NCBI RefSeq assembly: GCF_003935425.1
Contig: NZ_RHQN01000001.1
Location: 1 to 64,000, forward strand
Origin: Pseudomonas sp. v388
GTDB lineage: Bacteria > Pseudomonadota > Gammaproteobacteria > Pseudomonadales > Pseudomonadaceae
DNA length: 64,000 bases
Reading direction: 5' to 3'
Part shown: piece after piece, positions 54,296 to 63,287 of the stretch
Position numbering within the stretch: the first letter of the stretch is position 1
Layout of the letters: the number at the start of each line of letters is the position of its first letter
Made by a program: the position numbers and the translations under genes
The notes under the pieces: model-generated
What the model saw: only the letters and a program-made list of their open reading frames with translations
Database searches by the model: none
What the model was told of the DNA's origin: nothing

Positions 54296-55732
54296 ATGCA
54301 CGCTTTCGACCTGATTGTTCGCAACGCCAATGTAGTGACTGCAGCGGACACGTTTCGCTGTGACATCGGTATCCGTGACGGGCTGATTACCGCCCTGGGC
54401 CTGGACCTGCCCCAGGGTCGACAGGAAATCGACGCGGCCGGACGGCATGTCACACCCGGCGGTATCGACAGCCACGTGCACCTGGACCAGCCCACCGGCG
54501 ACGGCTCGGTGATGGCCGATGACTTTCTCAGCGGGACGATATCGGCTGCCTGCGGCGGCACCACGACAGTCATCCCCTTCGCCTGCCAGCAGAAGGGCGA
54601 AAGCTTGCGCGCGGCCGTCGAGGACTATCACCGGCGCGCCGGCAGCAAGCCGGTCATCGATTATGCGTTCCACCTGATCGTCACCGATCCCACGCCACAG
54701 GTGTTGCGTGAAGAGCTGCCGGCGCTGATTGCCGAAGGCTACACCTCGTTCAAGATCTACATGACCTACGATGCGCTGAAACTGAATGACCGTGAGATCC
54801 TGGAGACCTTGTCGGTGGCGCGCCGAGAGGGTGCCATGGTGATGCTGCACGCCGAGAACAGTGACTGCATCGCCTGGCTTACCGAGCGTCTGTTGGCAGC
54901 CGGGCTGAGCGCGCCGCGTTATCACGCCACGTCGCGGCCGATGTTGGTGGAGCGTGAGGCGACTCACCGCGCCATCGCCCTGGCTGAACTGGTGGATGTG
55001 CCGATCCTGATCGTGCACGTTTCGGGCCGTGAGGCCGTGGAGCAGATCCGCTGGGCGCAGAGCCAGGGTTTGAAAGTGTATGCCGAAACCTGTCCCCAAT
55101 ACTTGTTCCTGACCGCCGATTCGCTGGGTTGCGACGACAGCTTTGAAGGTGCCAAGTGCATTTGCAGCCCGCCACCGCGTGATTCCGCCAACCAGCAGGT
55201 GATCTGGGACGGGCTGGAGAACGGCTCGTTCGAGATCTTTTCTTCAGACCATGCACCCTTTCGCTTCAACGGCGCGGACGGCAAGAAGGCACACGGCGAG
55301 CAGGCGTCATTCGACCGGACCGCTAACGGTATTCCCGGCGTCGAGACACGCATGGCCTTGCTTTGGTCTGAAGGCGTGCGCAGCGGCCGTATCACGCCGC
55401 AAAGTTTCGTGGCGCTGACCTCCACCAATGCCGCCAAACTGTATGGCCTGTACCCGCGCAAGGGCAGTATCGCCATCGGCGCCGATGCCGACCTGGTGAT
55501 CTGGGACGAAGGGCAACCGGTGTCCATCAACAACGCCATGCTGCATCACAACGTTGACTACACGCCTTACGCCGGCATGCAACTCAGCGCCTGGCCGGCC
55601 ATGACGCTGTCTCGCGGCGAGGTGGTTTGGGATGGCGAGCCGCGCGGTGACGCCGGGCGTGGGCGCTTTTTACGCTGCGAGCGTCCGGCGCCGGCCCAAG
55701 TGCGTCGGCGCCGGACCGAGCTGCCGCTATGA
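54296..55732 (+). CDS. dihydropyrimidinase / D-hydantoinase
   Basis: 478 residues of the amidohydrolase barrel. The metal ligands are His60 and His62 (GGIDSHVHLDQPT), the bridging carboxylated Lys153 (SFKIYMTYDA), later His residues in MLHAEN and LIVHVSGREA, and Asp in IFSSDHAPF. It opens a dihydropyrimidine or hydantoin ring to an N-carbamoyl acid. No carbamoylase, Pyd or reductase gene of the pyrimidine pathway is nearby, so the substrate is probably not dihydrouracil. Its stop overlaps the next start. Confidence 0.87.
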   Translation: MHAFDLIVRNANVVTAADTFRCDIGIRDGLITALGLDLPQGRQEIDAAGRHVTPGGIDSHVHLDQPTGDGSVMADDFLSGTISAACGGTTTVIPFACQQKGESLRAAVEDYHRRAGSKPVIDYAFHLIVTDPTPQVLREELPALIAEGYTSFKIYMTYDALKLNDREILETLSVARREGAMVMLHAENSDCIAWLTERLLAAGLSAPRYHATSRPMLVEREATHRAIALAELVDVPILIVHVSGREAVEQIRWAQSQGLKVYAETCPQYLFLTADSLGCDDSFEGAKCICSPPPRDSANQQVIWDGLENGSFEIFSSDHAPFRFNGADGKKAHGEQASFDRTANGIPGVETRMALLWSEGVRSGRITPQSFVALTSTNAAKLYGLYPRKGSIAIGADADLVIWDEGQPVSINNAMLHHNVDYTPYAGMQLSAWPAMTLSRGEVVWDGEPRGDAGRGRFLRCERPAPAQVRRRRTELPL

Positions 55733-56475
55733 GCGTCGAGGAACACGTGGCAGCCGGCCTGATTCGCGGCTGGCGTGAAGGGCGCCAGCAGCCGCTGCCG
55801 GAGCTGAGCCTGAACAGCGAAACCCAGGCCTATGAAGTGCAGCGCCGAGTGGCGGACGCCCTTGGCTGGTTCGATGCCCTGGCACCTGCCGCCTGGAAGC
55901 TCGGTGGCGCGCCGGGTGGACTGCTCAGCGCCGCAAGGGTGCCATCAACGGCCGTGCATGCGTCGGGTTGGCACGTCCCATCGGGCGAGGCCTTCGGTTT
56001 CGGTATCGAAGGCGAGTTGATCGTGCGCCTGGCCCGTGATCTCGGCGAGAACACTGAACGGGCGATGCTCCATACGGCCATTGATGCGTGGCTGCCTGGC
56101 ATCGAATTATGCGGCACCCGCTGGTTGCAGGGCGATCAGGCCGCACCATTGCTGCGGCTGGCCGATCAGCAGCTCAACCGCGCACTGGTGCTCGGTGTGC
56201 CGCAAACCCTGGCGCAGCTGCCGGACTGGGCAGGCCAGCGGGTCGAACTTCGGGAGGGAGGAAAAACCGTGTTGGCCAGTGCCGGCGGCCATCCGTTCAC
56301 CGACCCGCTGACCTCGCTACCCTGGCTTGCGCGACACGCTGCGGCATTGGGAACCCCGTTGCGTGCCGGGGATCTGGTGGCGACCGGCAGCTGGACCGGT
56401 ATCTACTGGGCCGGGGCCGGCAGGCAAATAGAGGTTGAATTCGCCGCAATGGGCACGGTCGGGCTGTCTACGTGA
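55729..56475 (+). CDS. 2-keto-4-pentenoate hydratase family protein (MhpD-like)
   Basis: 248 residues. FAH-fold hydratase branch: QAYEVQRRVADAL near the start, AFGFGIEGELIVRLARDL (the E-x-E metal site), IELCGTRW, then GTPLRAGDLVATGSWTG, which is the closing motif of MhpD/DmpE/HpcG proteins. These enzymes add water to, or decarboxylate, unsaturated 2-keto acids. Joined to the hydantoinase by an ATGA overlap, it may act on the carbon skeleton left after removal of nitrogen. Confidence 0.82.
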   Translation: MSVEEHVAAGLIRGWREGRQQPLPELSLNSETQAYEVQRRVADALGWFDALAPAAWKLGGAPGGLLSAARVPSTAVHASGWHVPSGEAFGFGIEGELIVRLARDLGENTERAMLHTAIDAWLPGIELCGTRWLQGDQAAPLLRLADQQLNRALVLGVPQTLAQLPDWAGQRVELREGGKTVLASAGGHPFTDPLTSLPWLARHAAALGTPLRAGDLVATGSWTGIYWAGAGRQIEVEFAAMGTVGLST

Positions 56476-56639
56476 CAAGGCTGTGGCTGTGGACGAGCCG
56501 CATGAGCGAAAGCCGGGTGCTCGACCGTAAATTCGGCAGAAGAAAAGCGTCGTCGCGCCGTTGGCACAGTCTCGAACATTGGACGGTGCCGACGCCACCC
56601 CGATGACGCCTGGGCTAAAACTTCCTCGACCGGCCCGCG

Positions 56640-59342
56640 TCAGTGACGTTGATGATCGTCCTGGCCGCGCGCCTCGTCCGGCAGGACGGCATCCAGCAGC
56701 TCGCGTGCCTGGAGCGTCAGTTGCGCCATGGCGAACGGCTTGGTGATGACCGCCATGCCATTCTCCAAATAACCGTTGCGGGTCACTGCCGTTTCGGCAT
56801 AACCGGTCACGAATATGACCTTGAGCGCCGGGATCATTACTCGGGCTGCGTCTGCGACCTGTCGTCCGTTCATGCTTCCCGGCAAGCCTACGTCGGTTAT
56901 GAGCAACTCTATGCTCGGCCTGGCGCGCAGCAGCTCCAGACCGCAGGGCCCGTCCGGCGCCTCGATAACGGTATAGCCTTCCTCGCGCAGCACTTCGCTC
57001 ATGAGCATGCGTAACGTCGGTTCATCGTCGATCACCAGAATGGTTTCTCGACCGACGCAGCGGTTTGCCCCATCAGCTTCGGTTCCCGTCTCCTGGTCCA
57101 TCGCACCCAGGTATCGCGGCAAATAGAGGGCGATCTTGGTGCCGATTCCGACGGTGGAATCCGCCTGCACAAAGCCACCGGACTGATGCACGAAACCGTG
57201 GATCATGGACAGACCCAGCCCCGTCCCTTGGCCCAGTGGCTTGGTGGTGAAAAAGGGGTCAAAGATCCTTTCGATGATCTCCGGTGCGATACCCGTTCCA
57301 TTGTCCGATACGGCAATGCACACGAAATCGCCTTCGCTCTCCTTGGCATTTTCCGGCGTGTTGCCCGCCGCATGGTTGGACGTCTGGATCACGATACGCC
57401 CACCATCGGGCAGGGCATCCCTGGCGTTGATGGCCAGGTTCAACAGAGCGCTTTCCAGCTGCACGCCGTCGCTTCGGGTGGGCCACAGCCCGATTTCGCC
57501 CACCACTTCCAGGCTGATCGAAGGCCCGACCGTGCGCGTGATCAGCTCTTGCATTCCGTAGACGAGCTGATTGACGTCGATGGGTTTGGGATCAAGGGTC
57601 TGCCGGCGGGAAAAAGCCAACAGGCGTTGCGTCAACACCGCCGCACGCTGGGCGGAGTCACGGGCTGCGCCAACGTATCGTTCAAGCCCGTCGGTACGAT
57701 TACTGACAACACGTCGCTCGATCATCTCCAGGCTACCGATGATGCCCGCCAGCAAATTGTTGAAGTCGTGAGCGATGCCGCCGGTCAATTGACCCACGGC
57801 CTCCATCTTCTGGGACTGGCGCAGCGCGGCGTGCGCGGCATTCAGTTCCAGGGAGCGGGCTTCTACCCGTTGCTCAAGCGTTTCATTAGCGTTCTTCACG
57901 TCTTGGAAAAGGCGGGCATTGTCGATTGCTATCGCCGCCTGCGAGGCCAGCGCCGATATCAGTTTCTCGTGCCGGGGCGTGAATTGCCCAGGTTCCGGGT
58001 GGCCGTAAAAAAGCCCGCCGAGTGCCGAGCCTGATCGCGAGACCACCGACACTGCCAGATAGCTCCTGATAGGCAGGTGGCCCAGCGCAAGCCCGCAGTA
58101 AGGGACGGAGGTGTCATAACGCGAATCCATCAGGATGTCGTCGGCCCGAACGACGCCGCTGTCGCTGAATGTCTGGCTGAACAAGGGCGTTGCGGGGGGT
58201 GTGGATAGCCGGGCGAAGTCACCTCGTTCGGCCCCTGACAAAGTAAACAGATGAAGCCTTTGCCCGGCTTCGTCGGCCACGTTCTGGGCATAGCCTCCAT
58301 ATTTTGCGCCCGTCACATCTATCCCGGCATCCGTCACGGTCTGGATGAGCCGCTCCAGATCGAGATCGCCAGCCAGTTCGGCATTCACCCGGTTCAGCGT
58401 TTCCAGGTTACGACTTTCTTCACGCAACGCCGCCTCACTGGCTTCCAGGGCCGAGCGTGACAAATGCGCCTCTGTGACATCAAAGCCTTCGCAGAAGATG
58501 CCGGTCACTTTGCCGGATTCATCCAACAGAGGTTCGTAGATGAAATCGAGGAAGCGCTCTTCGGCGACACCATGTTCGTCAACCAGCCGAATGGGCGTGC
58601 TTTGTGAGGCGAATCGTTGGCCGGTGATGAAGACTTGATCGAGCCAGTCGTAATAACCCTGGCCGCCCAGTTCCGGGAATGCTTCGTAAATGGTCTTGCC
58701 GACGAAGTCCCGGTCGCCGAAAAGGCGCTTGTAGGCTTCATTTACAAATTCAAAGGTATGGTTGGGGCCGCCGAGGATGGTGATGAACCCTGGAGCCTGC
58801 TCGAACATGCGACGCTGGCGTAGCGAATCGGCTTCACGCTTGCGGTCACTCAGGACACGATCTGTCGTCTCATGGCCCTGGTTGAACACGCCGGCAACGA
58901 CACCGGCCTCTCCCAGAATCGGGGTCAGACTGTAGTTCCAGTAGGTCTCGCAGATATGGCCCTGGCGCTCCATCAGCAACAACTGATCGAAAGCGGAAAA
59001 TCCCTGCGCAGACTGGGTCACCGCCTCCAGTTGCGGGCCGACCACATTCCAGATATCTGCCCAGACCGATCTGCCGGTTCGCCCCAGCGCTGCTGGATGC
59101 CGTTCTCCCGCTACCGAGCGCCATGCGTCGTTGTAAAGAAGGCACAGATCACCTCCCCAGTAGATCGCGGTAGGGAAGCTGGAGTGAAGGCAAATCCCGA
59201 TGGCGGATCTGAGCGATTGCGGCCAGGTCTCCGGCGCACCTAAAGGCGTGGATATCCAGTCGTGGGCCCGAATGAGCGCCCCCATTTCTCCGCCACCCGA
59301 GAGAAAGGTAAGTGATGAATGCTCGGGGCTTTTAAAACTCAT
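56640..59342 (-). CDS. hybrid sensor histidine kinase / response regulator with PAS and GAF domains
   Basis: 900 residues from ATG at 59342 (the longer frame to 59435 lacks a ribosome binding site). In order: PAS-like sensor (20-165), second PAS (175-300), GAF (330-480), HisKA with phospho-His525 in [11 protein letters not shown], HATPase with Asn639 and GTGLGL at 706-711, and a receiver domain (765-885) with phospho-Asp817 in [10 protein letters not shown] and Lys868. There is no membrane segment, so it is cytoplasmic. The signal is unknown. No response regulator gene is adjacent. Confidence 0.9.
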   Translation of the reverse strand: MSFKSPEHSSLTFLSGGGEMGALIRAHDWISTPLGAPETWPQSLRSAIGICLHSSFPTAIYWGGDLCLLYNDAWRSVAGERHPAALGRTGRSVWADIWNVVGPQLEAVTQSAQGFSAFDQLLLMERQGHICETYWNYSLTPILGEAGVVAGVFNQGHETTDRVLSDRKREADSLRQRRMFEQAPGFITILGGPNHTFEFVNEAYKRLFGDRDFVGKTIYEAFPELGGQGYYDWLDQVFITGQRFASQSTPIRLVDEHGVAEERFLDFIYEPLLDESGKVTGIFCEGFDVTEAHLSRSALEASEAALREESRNLETLNRVNAELAGDLDLERLIQTVTDAGIDVTGAKYGGYAQNVADEAGQRLHLFTLSGAERGDFARLSTPPATPLFSQTFSDSGVVRADDILMDSRYDTSVPYCGLALGHLPIRSYLAVSVVSRSGSALGGLFYGHPEPGQFTPRHEKLISALASQAAIAIDNARLFQDVKNANETLEQRVEARSLELNAAHAALRQSQKMEAVGQLTGGIAHDFNNLLAGIIGSLEMIERRVVSNRTDGLERYVGAARDSAQRAAVLTQRLLAFSRRQTLDPKPIDVNQLVYGMQELITRTVGPSISLEVVGEIGLWPTRSDGVQLESALLNLAINARDALPDGGRIVIQTSNHAAGNTPENAKESEGDFVCIAVSDNGTGIAPEIIERIFDPFFTTKPLGQGTGLGLSMIHGFVHQSGGFVQADSTVGIGTKIALYLPRYLGAMDQETGTEADGANRCVGRETILVIDDEPTLRMLMSEVLREEGYTVIEAPDGPCGLELLRARPSIELLITDVGLPGSMNGRQVADAARVMIPALKVIFVTGYAETAVTRNGYLENGMAVITKPFAMAQLTLQARELLDAVLPDEARGQDDHQRH

Positions 59343-59511
59343 GGGATGTCTCGGGCCGAATGACAGAAATGAATTTTTGCACGTTATTCGACTGACCGGG
59401 TGGGCCGGACAAGCAATTGCACAAACGCCCCGCAAATCGAGGCCGACAACGGCGCTGCGGCGCCACGCGGGCCGTTACGGTGCCTCCTGGGGTTCGTACC
59501 TTGCGGCGCTG

Positions 59512-60396
59512 TTATTCGCGCTGGGCAACTTGCCGGGCAAGGTCTTCGATCTGCCCGGCAAGAATCATGACCGGCTCATGGGTGTTCCGCCTGGGGTGGT
59601 AGACCAGGCCGATTTCTCGATAAAACGTGTGCTCGCGCAGATCCAGAGCGCGTACCCCGTCGGGCCATGCCCCTTGACCTAGCGTTTCCGGCACCAGCGC
59701 CACGCCCACTCCATGGGCCACTAGCTTGACGATGGCTTCAAGTTCATCCAGCTCGCTGACCTGACGGGGCGTGATATGCATCTTGCGCAAGAACCGGTCG
59801 ACCTGGCGCCCGCCGAATGATGTTCGGTCATAGCGGATGAACTGTTGCGAAGCCATCAGTTCCGGCCAGTCGTCACCTTGTGTGTCCTGCGGCACCAGCA
59901 GGCGGTAGGGCTCGCTGGCCAGCGCAACCCATTTCAGGTCGCTGGGCAGCGAGTAGGCCGGGCGAATGATTACTGCCAGATCGACCTCGCCGGCGTCCAC
60001 TTGGTCAAGCAGTTGCATGGACAGGCCAGGCAGGATTCGCGTGCGGAAGTTGGGCCATTGCTGGTGGAACCTGGCCAGGGCGCTGGGCAGCAGCATGCGC
60101 TGTATCGAGGCAATCGCGCCCATGGTGACCAGCTGCGGGGTCTGGGTTTCAGGGGCCGGGGAGCCGAGTTCGTTGTACATCCGGATCAGCTCATGTGCCT
60201 GCTGCAGGGTCTGGTAACCCACGGCGTTGAGGTGGGCAGTGCGTCCCGTCCGGTCGAACAGCTCCATGCCAAGCTCGGCTTCCAGTCGGGCGATCTGCGC
60301 GCTCACGGCGGCCTGGGTCAGGCCGATCTTCTGCGCTGCGGCGGCAAATGTGCCTTCCCGGGCGACAGCGATCAGGGTCTTGAGCTCACGGATCAT
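59512..60396 (-). CDS. LysR-family transcriptional regulator
   Basis: 294 residues, full length. Helix-turn-helix at about residues 10-40 (REGTFAAAAQKIGLTQAAVSAQIARLEAELGMELFDRTG). The effector domain begins near residue 85. It is divergent from a VOC gene with an AT-rich 146-base gap and stands upstream of the MHS-transporter/PxpBC genes. It is a likely controller of this rightward set. Confidence 0.87.
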   Translation of the reverse strand: MIRELKTLIAVAREGTFAAAAQKIGLTQAAVSAQIARLEAELGMELFDRTGRTAHLNAVGYQTLQQAHELIRMYNELGSPAPETQTPQLVTMGAIASIQRMLLPSALARFHQQWPNFRTRILPGLSMQLLDQVDAGEVDLAVIIRPAYSLPSDLKWVALASEPYRLLVPQDTQGDDWPELMASQQFIRYDRTSFGGRQVDRFLRKMHITPRQVSELDELEAIVKLVAHGVGVALVPETLGQGAWPDGVRALDLREHTFYREIGLVYHPRRNTHEPVMILAGQIEDLARQVAQRE

Positions 60397-60542
60397 TCAT
60401 AGATTTCCTTTGTTGATCATCAAAAAATATATTGTTTTTTTTGTTTTTAAGCCACCCCTATGATGGGGCCAGAGGCAGTTGGCCGGACATCAGGTCCGCT
60501 CTGTCTGAAGCGTCCCATAACACGAAAAAACCGGAGCCTACG

Positions 60543-60968
60543 ATGAGCCTTTCTCCTTTCCATCTCGCGATCCCCGTTTACGACCTGCCTGCCGCCCGCA
60601 CTTTCTACGGTGATCTGTTCGGCCTGGCCGAAGGCCGCTCATCCTCGAACTGGGTCGACTTCGACTTCTATGGCCATCAGTTGGTCATCCACGAACATCC
60701 CAAGACGGCGAGCCAGGAATCGGTTCACACCAATCCGGTCGACGGCCACGACGTTCCGGTTCCGCACTTCGGCATCATCCTCAACTGGGATGAATGGGAA
60801 GCCCTGGCTGAACGCCTGCAAGCCCGCGGAACCAGGTTCGTGATCGAACCTTATGTCCGGTTCAAAGGGCAGGTGGGCGAGCAGGCCACCATGTTCCTGT
60901 TCGATCCGTGTGGTAACGCTCTGGAATTCAAGGCCTTCAAGGACATGAGCCTGCTGTTCGCCAAGTGA
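60543..60968 (+). CDS. VOC (glyoxalase/bleomycin resistance/dioxygenase) family protein
   Basis: 141 residues with the VOC pattern: [24 protein letters not shown], metal-site His in PHFGIILNW and Glu in [10 protein letters not shown] close relative is annotated as glyoxalase or dioxygenase superfamily. It has its own strong-looking spacing from the LysR gene and is followed by an 8-bp inverted repeat (ATTGAGGT/ACCTCAAT, 60982-61017) that may terminate transcription. Confidence 0.86.
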   Translation: MSLSPFHLAIPVYDLPAARTFYGDLFGLAEGRSSSNWVDFDFYGHQLVIHEHPKTASQESVHTNPVDGHDVPVPHFGIILNWDEWEALAERLQARGTRFVIEPYVRFKGQVGEQATMFLFDPCGNALEFKAFKDMSLLFAK

Positions 60969-61148
60969 TCAACGACGCGGCATTGAGGTGATTCCCCCTT
61001 GCCGCGACGACCTCAATAAGAAATGCCCAATTGCTACGCCTTCTTGCTACTGCCCATCACAACCGGCTTGTCCTGACCGGCAAGCACATAAAAACAGGCG
61101 GCACTGACCGCTTTACTAACAATCCGTTGGTTCTGTGAATGGTGATCT

Positions 61149-62495
61149 ATGTCTCGCGTATTAGCCCCTGGTGGCGCAGACGTTTCGTCTGCTGCTGCTT
61201 CCGATCATGCTTCCACCGCCTCTGACAGCCGATCCGTGAGTCGCCGCGCTGCGATTGCGGCCTCTACCGGCACCGCCGTCGAATACTACGAGTTTGGTGT
61301 ATACGGCTACATGGCCGCGATCATTGCGCCGTTGTTCTTTCCCGGCGATAACCCTGCCGCCGCTTTGCTGGCTTCACTTGCGGTATTCGGCAGTGCATTT
61401 CTCACCAGGCCGCTGGGCGGAATCATCCTGGGTCGTCTGGGTGACCGCATCGGCCGCCGCGGCGTACTGTTGACGACGGTTATCGGCATGGGCGTGTCCA
61501 CCGCGCTGATCGGATTCCTGCCCACGGCGGCCCAGGCGGGCATCATCGCGCCCATCCTGCTGGTTCTGATCCGTCTGGCCCAAGGCTTTTTCGCAGGCGC
61601 CGAGGTGGTCGGTGCAGCGGCGTTCGTTGCCGAGTCCGCGCCTGCCCATCGACGAGGGTTTTTCGGTTCGTTCACCCCGGTAGGCGTTGCCATCGGCGGC
61701 GGCACGGCAGCTTGCGTGTGCGGCGTGGTCACCTTGCTGCTGAGTCCCGAGGCCCTGCAGGCATGGGGCTGGCGGATACCGTTCTTCCTGTGCGTGCCGC
61801 TGGTGATCCTTTCCTGCAAGATGCGCCACAACGTCGAGGAAACCCCGGAGTACCAGGCATTCCTGGAGAAGGAAAAGCCGCCCTCGGCACCGGTGCGTGA
61901 GGTCATGAGCAAGCATTTGGGCAAGGTGGTGCGCGTGGTGATCCTGGCGTTCGGGCAGAACGTGGGCTACTTCATCGGCATCGTGTTCATGAACATCTAC
62001 CTGACCACGTACCTGAAATTCGAGAAAGCCCACGTTTACTGGGTCATCGCCAGCATCAGCTTCATCGTCGCGGCGATGATGCCATTCTGGGGCGCGGTTT
62101 CCGACCGTCTGGGGCGACGGCGCACCCTTGCCATCGGTTTCAGTGGCTACATCCTGTTGGTGGTGCCGATGATGATGGTGATGAACGGTGCGTCGATCTG
62201 GATCGCCGCGCTGGCGCTGCTGGTTGCCACGCTGCCGATGCCGATCGTCCAGTCGGTGGGCTACCCCACCTACGCCGAGCAGTTCCCGACCCGCGTCCGT
62301 TATACCGGCATGGCCATCGCCATTAACCTGGGCGCGATCCTGGGCGGCGGATTGGCTCCCTACATGTCTTCGGCGTTGATCGGGATCACGGGCGACCTGC
62401 TGATGCCCGGCTACTTCCTTGCAGGAGCTGCCGCCTTGAGCCTGGTATCCCTGTTGTTCCTGAATGAAACCGCAGGCCAGCAGTTGCAGCGGTAA
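61149..62495 (+). CDS. MFS transporter, metabolite:H+ symporter (MHS) family
   Basis: 448 residues with 12 membrane segments. MHS landmarks are STGTAVEYYEFGVYGYMAAIIAPLFFPGDNP in TM1 and the loop GGIILGRLGDRIGRRGVLLTTV, with LIRLAQGFFAGAEVVGAAAFVAESAP in TM4-5. Members import proline, betaine, citrate or 2-oxoglutarate with protons. It lies 27 bases before pxpB, so pyroglutamate or a related cyclic acid is a plausible substrate. Confidence 0.86.
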   Translation: MSRVLAPGGADVSSAAASDHASTASDSRSVSRRAAIAASTGTAVEYYEFGVYGYMAAIIAPLFFPGDNPAAALLASLAVFGSAFLTRPLGGIILGRLGDRIGRRGVLLTTVIGMGVSTALIGFLPTAAQAGIIAPILLVLIRLAQGFFAGAEVVGAAAFVAESAPAHRRGFFGSFTPVGVAIGGGTAACVCGVVTLLLSPEALQAWGWRIPFFLCVPLVILSCKMRHNVEETPEYQAFLEKEKPPSAPVREVMSKHLGKVVRVVILAFGQNVGYFIGIVFMNIYLTTYLKFEKAHVYWVIASISFIVAAMMPFWGAVSDRLGRRRTLAIGFSGYILLVVPMMMVMNGASIWIAALALLVATLPMPIVQSVGYPTYAEQFPTRVRYTGMAIAINLGAILGGGLAPYMSSALIGITGDLLMPGYFLAGAAALSLVSLLFLNETAGQQLQR

Positions 62496-62522
62496 CCCGG
62501 CACGCCGGTAAGAGAGATAAAC

Positions 62523-63287
62523 ATGTTGCAACGCCAAGCCCCCCTTGGCAGTGCGTGTGCCGAGACGTGGGCCATGTCCCCGGCCGGGGACAGCTGCCTG
62601 ATACTGACATTCGCCCAGGTGCTGAGCCCGGAAGCCAACCGCCAGGCGGCGCGCTGCGCCAGGCACCTCAATGAAGCGGTGCTGCGCGGTGAGCTGGTCG
62701 GCATCACCGATATCGTGCCCGCAATGGTCTGCGTGGGTGTGCATTACCGACCGGAACACGTCACCCACACGGAGGGGCAGAGCCCCTACGCGGCACTGGC
62801 GGACCAGCTTGCAGCGGTGATGCGCAAGGCCGCGACTGCCGAAGCCGATGCCCCCCGGCTCATCGAGATTCCTGTGTGCTACGGCGGCGAGCACGGTCCT
62901 GACCTTGAAGAGGTCGCGACTTCCCTGGGCATTGCGCCTGAAGCGGTGATCGAGCTGCATACCGGCCAGTGGCTGGATGTACTGATGGTGGGCTTTGCGC
63001 CTGGCCATCCCTACATCGGTGTGCTCGACGCTTCACTGGCCCCGCCGCGCAAGGCCACCCCGCGAACCAAGGTGGCTGCCGGCAGCATCGGACTGGCCAA
63101 TCGGCAGTCAGTGATCTACCCGCTGGAACTGCCAGGTGGCTGGAACCTGATCGGCCGTACGCCGCTGACCCTGTTTGACGCTCGCCGGCAAGAACCCTGC
63201 CTGCTGCAGAACGGAGACAAGGTCCGCTTCGTGCCCATCGAAGCCTCGACCTTTGCGTCGATCCTGAACGAGGAGCGCTTTTCATGA
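62523..63287 (+). CDS. pxpB: 5-oxoprolinase subunit PxpB (KipI / allophanate hydrolase subunit 1 family)
   Basis: 254 residues. It carries the KipI/PxpB pattern: NRQAARCARHLNEAV near the start, the conserved IPVCYGGEHGPDLEEVATSLG and VGFAPGHPYIGVLD, and the closing GGWNLIGRTPLTLFDARRQEPCLLQNGDKVRFVPI. It forms, with PxpC and PxpA, the ATP-dependent enzyme that opens 5-oxoproline to glutamate. Its stop overlaps the start of pxpC (ATGA). Confidence 0.88.
   Translation: MLQRQAPLGSACAETWAMSPAGDSCLILTFAQVLSPEANRQAARCARHLNEAVLRGELVGITDIVPAMVCVGVHYRPEHVTHTEGQSPYAALADQLAAVMRKAATAEADAPRLIEIPVCYGGEHGPDLEEVATSLGIAPEAVIELHTGQWLDVLMVGFAPGHPYIGVLDASLAPPRKATPRTKVAAGSIGLANRQSVIYPLELPGGWNLIGRTPLTLFDARRQEPCLLQNGDKVRFVPIEASTFASILNEERFS

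Noticed and set aside
53393-55099. Minus-strand frame of 568 codons opposite the PuuE-like and hydantoinase genes
   Set aside because: Antisense shadow of high-GC genes; both plus-strand frames show intact catalytic motifs.
60982-61017. ATTGAGGT/ACCTCAAT inverted repeat after the VOC gene as a definite terminator
   Set aside because: The loop is 20 bases and no T-run follows; mentioned only as a possibility with the gene.
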